The translations under genes were made by a program, and so were the position numbers. From an uncultured Gemmatimonadaceae bacterium (lineage in GTDB: Bacteria; Gemmatimonadota; Gemmatimonadetes; Gemmatimonadales; Gemmatimonadaceae): a stretch of 12,512 nucleotides of DNA. Positions 9,518 to 12,512 of this stretch are shown here, one piece after another; positions within the stretch are counted from its first letter, which is position 1, and each line of letters opens with the position of its first letter. The notes beneath the pieces were generated by a model. It ran no database searches, had not been told where the DNA came from, and saw nothing but the letters and a program-made list of their open reading frames with translations. The stretch is taken from positions 1 to 12,512 of the forward strand of contig CATPBD010000199.1 in NCBI GenBank assembly GCA_955652265.1, given 5' to 3'.

Positions 9518-10972
9518 ATGAAACGTACTCTCGCTATTGCCGCTGCGGCGGCTCTCACACTCTCGGCGTGCTCCGGCCTAAGGGATGCTTTAAGCGCTCA
9601 TACAGACCGGGTCGCACGCGCCGGGAGCGCCGAGCTCTCCGTCACCCGACTCGCGACACTGCTTGGAAAGTCGCGGGCGCCGATCCGGAAAGACATCGCC
9701 AAGTCTATCGCCAACGTGTGGGTTGACTATCAACTCCTCGGGGTGGCCGCCGCGCACAACGATTCGCTCAACGACCCCAAGCTGGTCGACGAGGCGATGT
9801 GGCCGGCTATTGCCAACCTGAAGGCGTCAAAGTGGTACGCCATCGTCTCCAAGAATTGGGGCGTCGTTGACAGCGCTGCCGCGCAGCGCCAGTGGGCGTC
9901 GGGCGACATTCTCGCCGCCGATCACATTCTGCTGTTCACACAGGGAATGAATGACGCCCAGAAAGCGGATGTGAAAAAGAAAGCCGACTCCATCCGCGCC
10001 AAGGTGACTCCAGCCAACTTCGCGGCGACCGCCACGGCCAACAGCCAGGACCAACAGACGGCCCGCCAGGGAGGATCGCTTGGCATCTTCCCAAAGGGCA
10101 CGATGGTCCCGGAGTTCGAGAAGGCGCTGCGAGCGCTCAAACCCGGCGAGATTTCGCCGGTGATTCAGACGCAGTACGGCTACCATATCATTCGTCGTCC
10201 GACATACGATCAGGTGAAAAGCAAGCTTCTGCTCGCGTCCAAAGGTCGCAGCGTCACCGTGGCGGAGAGCACCTACCTCGCCAAGCTCGAAGCCGGCGGC
10301 AAGATCGATGTCAAGAAAAATGCGCCCACGATCGTAAGAGCAATTGGCAACGATCCCGACGCATTTCGGCGCGACAATACGGTGTTGGCCACATCGACGG
10401 CGGGAAAGTTCACCGCGTCGCGACTCGTTGGATGGCTCGAAACGCTGCCTCCCAACGCCAGAGTTCTCGATCAGATAAAGCAAGCGCCTGATTCTGCGCT
10501 CGTGGCGATGGTGCGCAGATTCGCCAACAACGAGCTGGTGCTCAAGCAGGCGGACAGCGCCGGCGTCAAGATCGATCCGGCCGAGATCGCGCAATTGCAC
10601 GCGAGCTTCCTAAACGCGGTCACACAAGCCTGGAACCAGCTGGGCGTAACGCCATCTTCCCTGCAGGACAGTGCCAAGACCGAGAGCGATCGCGAGAAGC
10701 TCGCCGCGAAGCGGATCGACAATTACTTCGAGAGGATGGTGCAGGAGCAGGCGCCCTTCATCTCGGTCCCGACGCCGCTTTCCAGCGTTTTGCGCCAGAA
10801 GTACGGCTACTCGTTCAACGACGTCGGGTTCGACAGGGCTGTCGAGCTGGCGGCGAAGATCCGTAATTCGGCCGATTCTGCTCGGAAGGCGGGACAGCCG
10901 CCTACTGCGGTGCCGCTCGCTCCCGCCCTGCCACCATCAGCCTCCTCGACTCCTCCCGGCGGCAAGAAGTGA
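9518..10972 (+). CDS. Parvulin-type peptidyl-prolyl cis-trans isomerase lipoprotein
   Basis: The 484-residue product is a predicted lipoprotein that isomerises prolyl bonds or assists protein folding in the periplasm, comparable to PrsA, PpiD or SurA. It starts with MKR, an Ala/Leu-rich signal and a lipobox LSAC (15-18) with Cys18 as the lipid anchor. One canonical parvulin domain spans about 130-230: DHILLF with His136, GGSLGIF, VPEFEKAL, PGEISPVIQT and GYHIIR with His223. The flanking regions (about 30-120 and 280-420) are helical and probably form the chaperone part. The C-terminus from about 460 is rich in Pro, Ala and Ser. It lies 26 nt after mfd and overlaps the next gene by 4 nt (GTGA). 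The start at 9518 has only a weak GGA before it, but the signal peptide fits well. Confidence 0.93.
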   Translation: MKRTLAIAAAAALTLSACSGLRDALSAHTDRVARAGSAELSVTRLATLLGKSRAPIRKDIAKSIANVWVDYQLLGVAAAHNDSLNDPKLVDEAMWPAIANLKASKWYAIVSKNWGVVDSAAAQRQWASGDILAADHILLFTQGMNDAQKADVKKKADSIRAKVTPANFAATATANSQDQQTARQGGSLGIFPKGTMVPEFEKALRALKPGEISPVIQTQYGYHIIRRPTYDQVKSKLLLASKGRSVTVAESTYLAKLEAGGKIDVKKNAPTIVRAIGNDPDAFRRDNTVLATSTAGKFTASRLVGWLETLPPNARVLDQIKQAPDSALVAMVRRFANNELVLKQADSAGVKIDPAEIAQLHASFLNAVTQAWNQLGVTPSSLQDSAKTESDREKLAAKRIDNYFERMVQEQAPFISVPTPLSSVLRQKYGYSFNDVGFDRAVELAAKIRNSADSARKAGQPPTAVPLAPALPPSASSTPPGGKK

Positions 10973-12330
10973 TCGAACCACGTTCAGTCACGGGTGTACG
11001 ACGAGGGATGCTGAGACACTTCCTGGCCACTGCTGCGCTCGTCCCACTTACTCTCGGGGCGCAGACTCCCGTTAGTGCGGCGCGGAGCATTCCTGCCGCA
11101 CTCCCCATCGACCGCGTCGTCGCGATCGTTGGTGATCAGCCACTTCTGTGGACTGATGTGCTCACCGCCATCAACCAGCGACGGGCACAAGGTCTTAAGA
11201 TTCCGACGGACTCCGCTCAACAGTCAGCTCTGGGGCGCACAGTTCTCGGCGAGCTCATTGACGAAGAGATCCTGGTGCAGAAGGCCAAGGAGATGAAGCT
11301 CGAGGTCGTGGACGCTGAAGTTGCCTCAGCTGCTGACCGGCAGATCAAGGGCATTCGCTCGCAGTTCAAGTCAGACGAGGAATACCGGACCGAGCTGCGC
11401 AACGCCGGCCTCGGCTCGCCGGAAGAGTATCGCAAGTCGCTCATCGAGCAGTACCATCGCCAGCAACTGCAGCAGAAGGCGTTTGCAGAGCTTCGCAAGC
11501 GCGCGAAGCCGGTGAACGTGACGGAGGAGGAGGTGACGGCCGCTTTCGAGAGGAGTCGCGCCGATCTCCAGAAGCGTCCGGCGACGGTCACCTTCCGACA
11601 GATCATTGTGGCGCCCCACGCTTCGCCCGCGGCGCAAGCCAAGGCCAGGGCGCGCGCCGAATCGCTGCTCGTCGAGATTCGGAAAGGCGGCGACTTCGAG
11701 CAGATCGCCAAGCGGGAGTCGATGGACCCGGGTACCAAGGCACTCGGCGGAGATCTCGGCTGGAATCGGCGTGGCAGCGGCCTCGTGCCCGAATTCGAGG
11801 CGATGATGTTTGCGCTTCGGCCGGGCGAAGTGAGTCCGGTGATCCAGACTGCGTTCGGATACCACATCATTCGCGTGGATCGCGTCCAGTCGGCCGAGGT
11901 AAAGGCGCGTCACATTCTGATCGCGCCAGTGATCGATTCGACCGATGTCGCGAGAGCGAGGGTTGAGGCCGATACTGTCGCCGCTCAATGGAGACGCGGC
12001 GCGTCCTATGACTCGCTGGTCGTCAAACACCACGATGCTACCGAAGAGAAGGGAGTACTCCAGCCGTTCAACCGCGATTCTCTGCCGGCGTCGTATCAGG
12101 CGGCCCTGACAGGTGCCAAGGCTGGAACGATCACCAGTCCCTTCCAGCTTGCGAACCCGCGCGGGCAGCCGAAGTTCGCTGTCCTCCAGGTCGTGACGGC
12201 GACCGATGCCGGGGAATACAACCCCAGCGAGATCCGCGACCAGATTCGTGCTCAGCTAGCCGATGAGCGCTCGATCCGGCGGCTCCTCGACGATCTGAGA
12301 AGGCAGACCTACGTGTCGCTCAGGATGTAG
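10969..12330 (+). CDS. surA: SurA-like periplasmic chaperone with two parvulin domains
   Basis: SurA escorts outer-membrane proteins through the periplasm to the Bam complex. The 453-residue product has a signal peptide (core LATAALVPLTLGA, about 19-31), a SurA N-domain (about 46-175, beginning IDRVVAIVGDQPLLWTDV) and two parvulin domains at about 205-306 and 309-410, then a short helical C-terminus. This order and length match the E. coli protein (428 residues). The first parvulin domain keeps GGDLGW (260-265) and GYHIIR (His299) but has Gln211 where the first histidine is expected; the second has RHIL (His315) but lacks the glycine motif and final histidine. The GTG at 10969 overlaps the preceding stop (GTGA). 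An ATG at 11008 gives a shorter, neater signal peptide and is a real alternative. pdxA follows after 2 nt. Confidence 0.93.
   Translation: MIEPRSVTGVRRGMLRHFLATAALVPLTLGAQTPVSAARSIPAALPIDRVVAIVGDQPLLWTDVLTAINQRRAQGLKIPTDSAQQSALGRTVLGELIDEEILVQKAKEMKLEVVDAEVASAADRQIKGIRSQFKSDEEYRTELRNAGLGSPEEYRKSLIEQYHRQQLQQKAFAELRKRAKPVNVTEEEVTAAFERSRADLQKRPATVTFRQIIVAPHASPAAQAKARARAESLLVEIRKGGDFEQIAKRESMDPGTKALGGDLGWNRRGSGLVPEFEAMMFALRPGEVSPVIQTAFGYHIIRVDRVQSAEVKARHILIAPVIDSTDVARARVEADTVAAQWRRGASYDSLVVKHHDATEEKGVLQPFNRDSLPASYQAALTGAKAGTITSPFQLANPRGQPKFAVLQVVTATDAGEYNPSEIRDQIRAQLADERSIRRLLDDLRRQTYVSLRM
12322..12325 (+). promoter_or_regulatory. Ribosome binding site of pdxA inside the surA 3' end
   Basis: AGGA lies 7 nt before the GTG at 12333 and overlaps the last codons of surA. 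It supports this GTG as the pdxA start and suggests the two genes are translated from one message. Confidence 0.6.
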
Positions 12331-12332
12331 CA

Positions 12333-12512
12333 GTGAAAGTGCGCCTTGCCATGACCGTGGGGGATCCTCGCGGAATTGGTCCGGAGATTGTCGCCAAGGC
12401 GCTCGCCGACCCACGGGTCAGCGAGCGCTGTGACGTTGTGGTCATTGGTCCCGAAGGCGCCGGAGTGGACGTCGATGAGACTGTCGGGCGCTGGCTGCCG
12501 GAGTCCAGCGCC
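12333..12512 (+). CDS. pdxA: 4-hydroxythreonine-4-phosphate dehydrogenase PdxA (N-terminal 60 codons, cut by window)
   Basis: PdxA oxidises 4-phosphohydroxy-L-threonine with NAD(P)+ in the DXP-dependent route to pyridoxal 5'-phosphate (vitamin B6). Only the first 60 residues are inside the window, but they begin with the family hallmark MTVGDPRGIGPEIVAKAL (from residue 7), the typical opening strand and loop, followed by a second strand CDVVVIGP. The GTG at 12333 starts 2 nt after the surA stop; an inner ATG at 12351 (residue 7) would give MTVGDPRG and is a possible alternative start, though the AGGA site favours the GTG. The gene's metal- and substrate-binding residues lie beyond the edge. 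The surA-pdxA order is the same as in E. coli. Confidence 0.93.
   Translation, partial: MKVRLAMTVGDPRGIGPEIVAKALADPRVSERCDVVVIGPEGAGVDVDETVGRWLPESSA

Overview
The window is a compact, GC-rich stretch of bacterial chromosome holding housekeeping and cell-envelope genes. It suggests a diderm (Gram-negative-type) bacterium: there is a heptosyltransferase-like glycosyltransferase, a lipobox lipoprotein and a SurA-type periplasmic chaperone. High GC, frequent GTG starts and the protein sequence style are compatible with Gemmatimonadota, but this assignment is an impression from the sequence and not a database result.

The genes form two divergent blocks that separate at about 6084-6209. Leftward (minus strand), in transcription order, are: a secreted protein of unknown function with a DUF4384-like segment (6083-4902), which ends in a strong intrinsic terminator (4877-4842); then lepA (elongation factor 4), a family 9 glycosyltransferase resembling LPS heptosyltransferases, a ROK-family sugar kinase, and a PfkB/ribokinase-family sugar kinase that runs off the left edge. 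The last four are tightly packed (stop/start directly abutting, a 4-nt ATGA overlap, and a 23-nt gap), so they probably form one operon.

Rightward (plus strand) are: mfd (transcription-repair coupling factor), a parvulin-type peptidyl-prolyl isomerase lipoprotein, a SurA-like chaperone with two parvulin domains, and the first 60 codons of pdxA (pyridoxal phosphate synthesis). Gaps of 26 nt, a 4-nt overlap and 2 nt suggest a second operon. surA followed directly by pdxA is also the order known from Escherichia coli.

Functionally, the right block couples DNA repair at stalled RNA polymerase to outer-membrane protein folding and cofactor synthesis. The left block couples translation to envelope glycan assembly and sugar phosphorylation. 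I see no mobile element, CRISPR array, tRNA, rRNA or defence system. The points most worth a second look are the unusual substrate and catalytic motifs of the PfkB kinase, the split distribution of parvulin catalytic histidines between the two isomerases, and the uncharacterised secreted protein.
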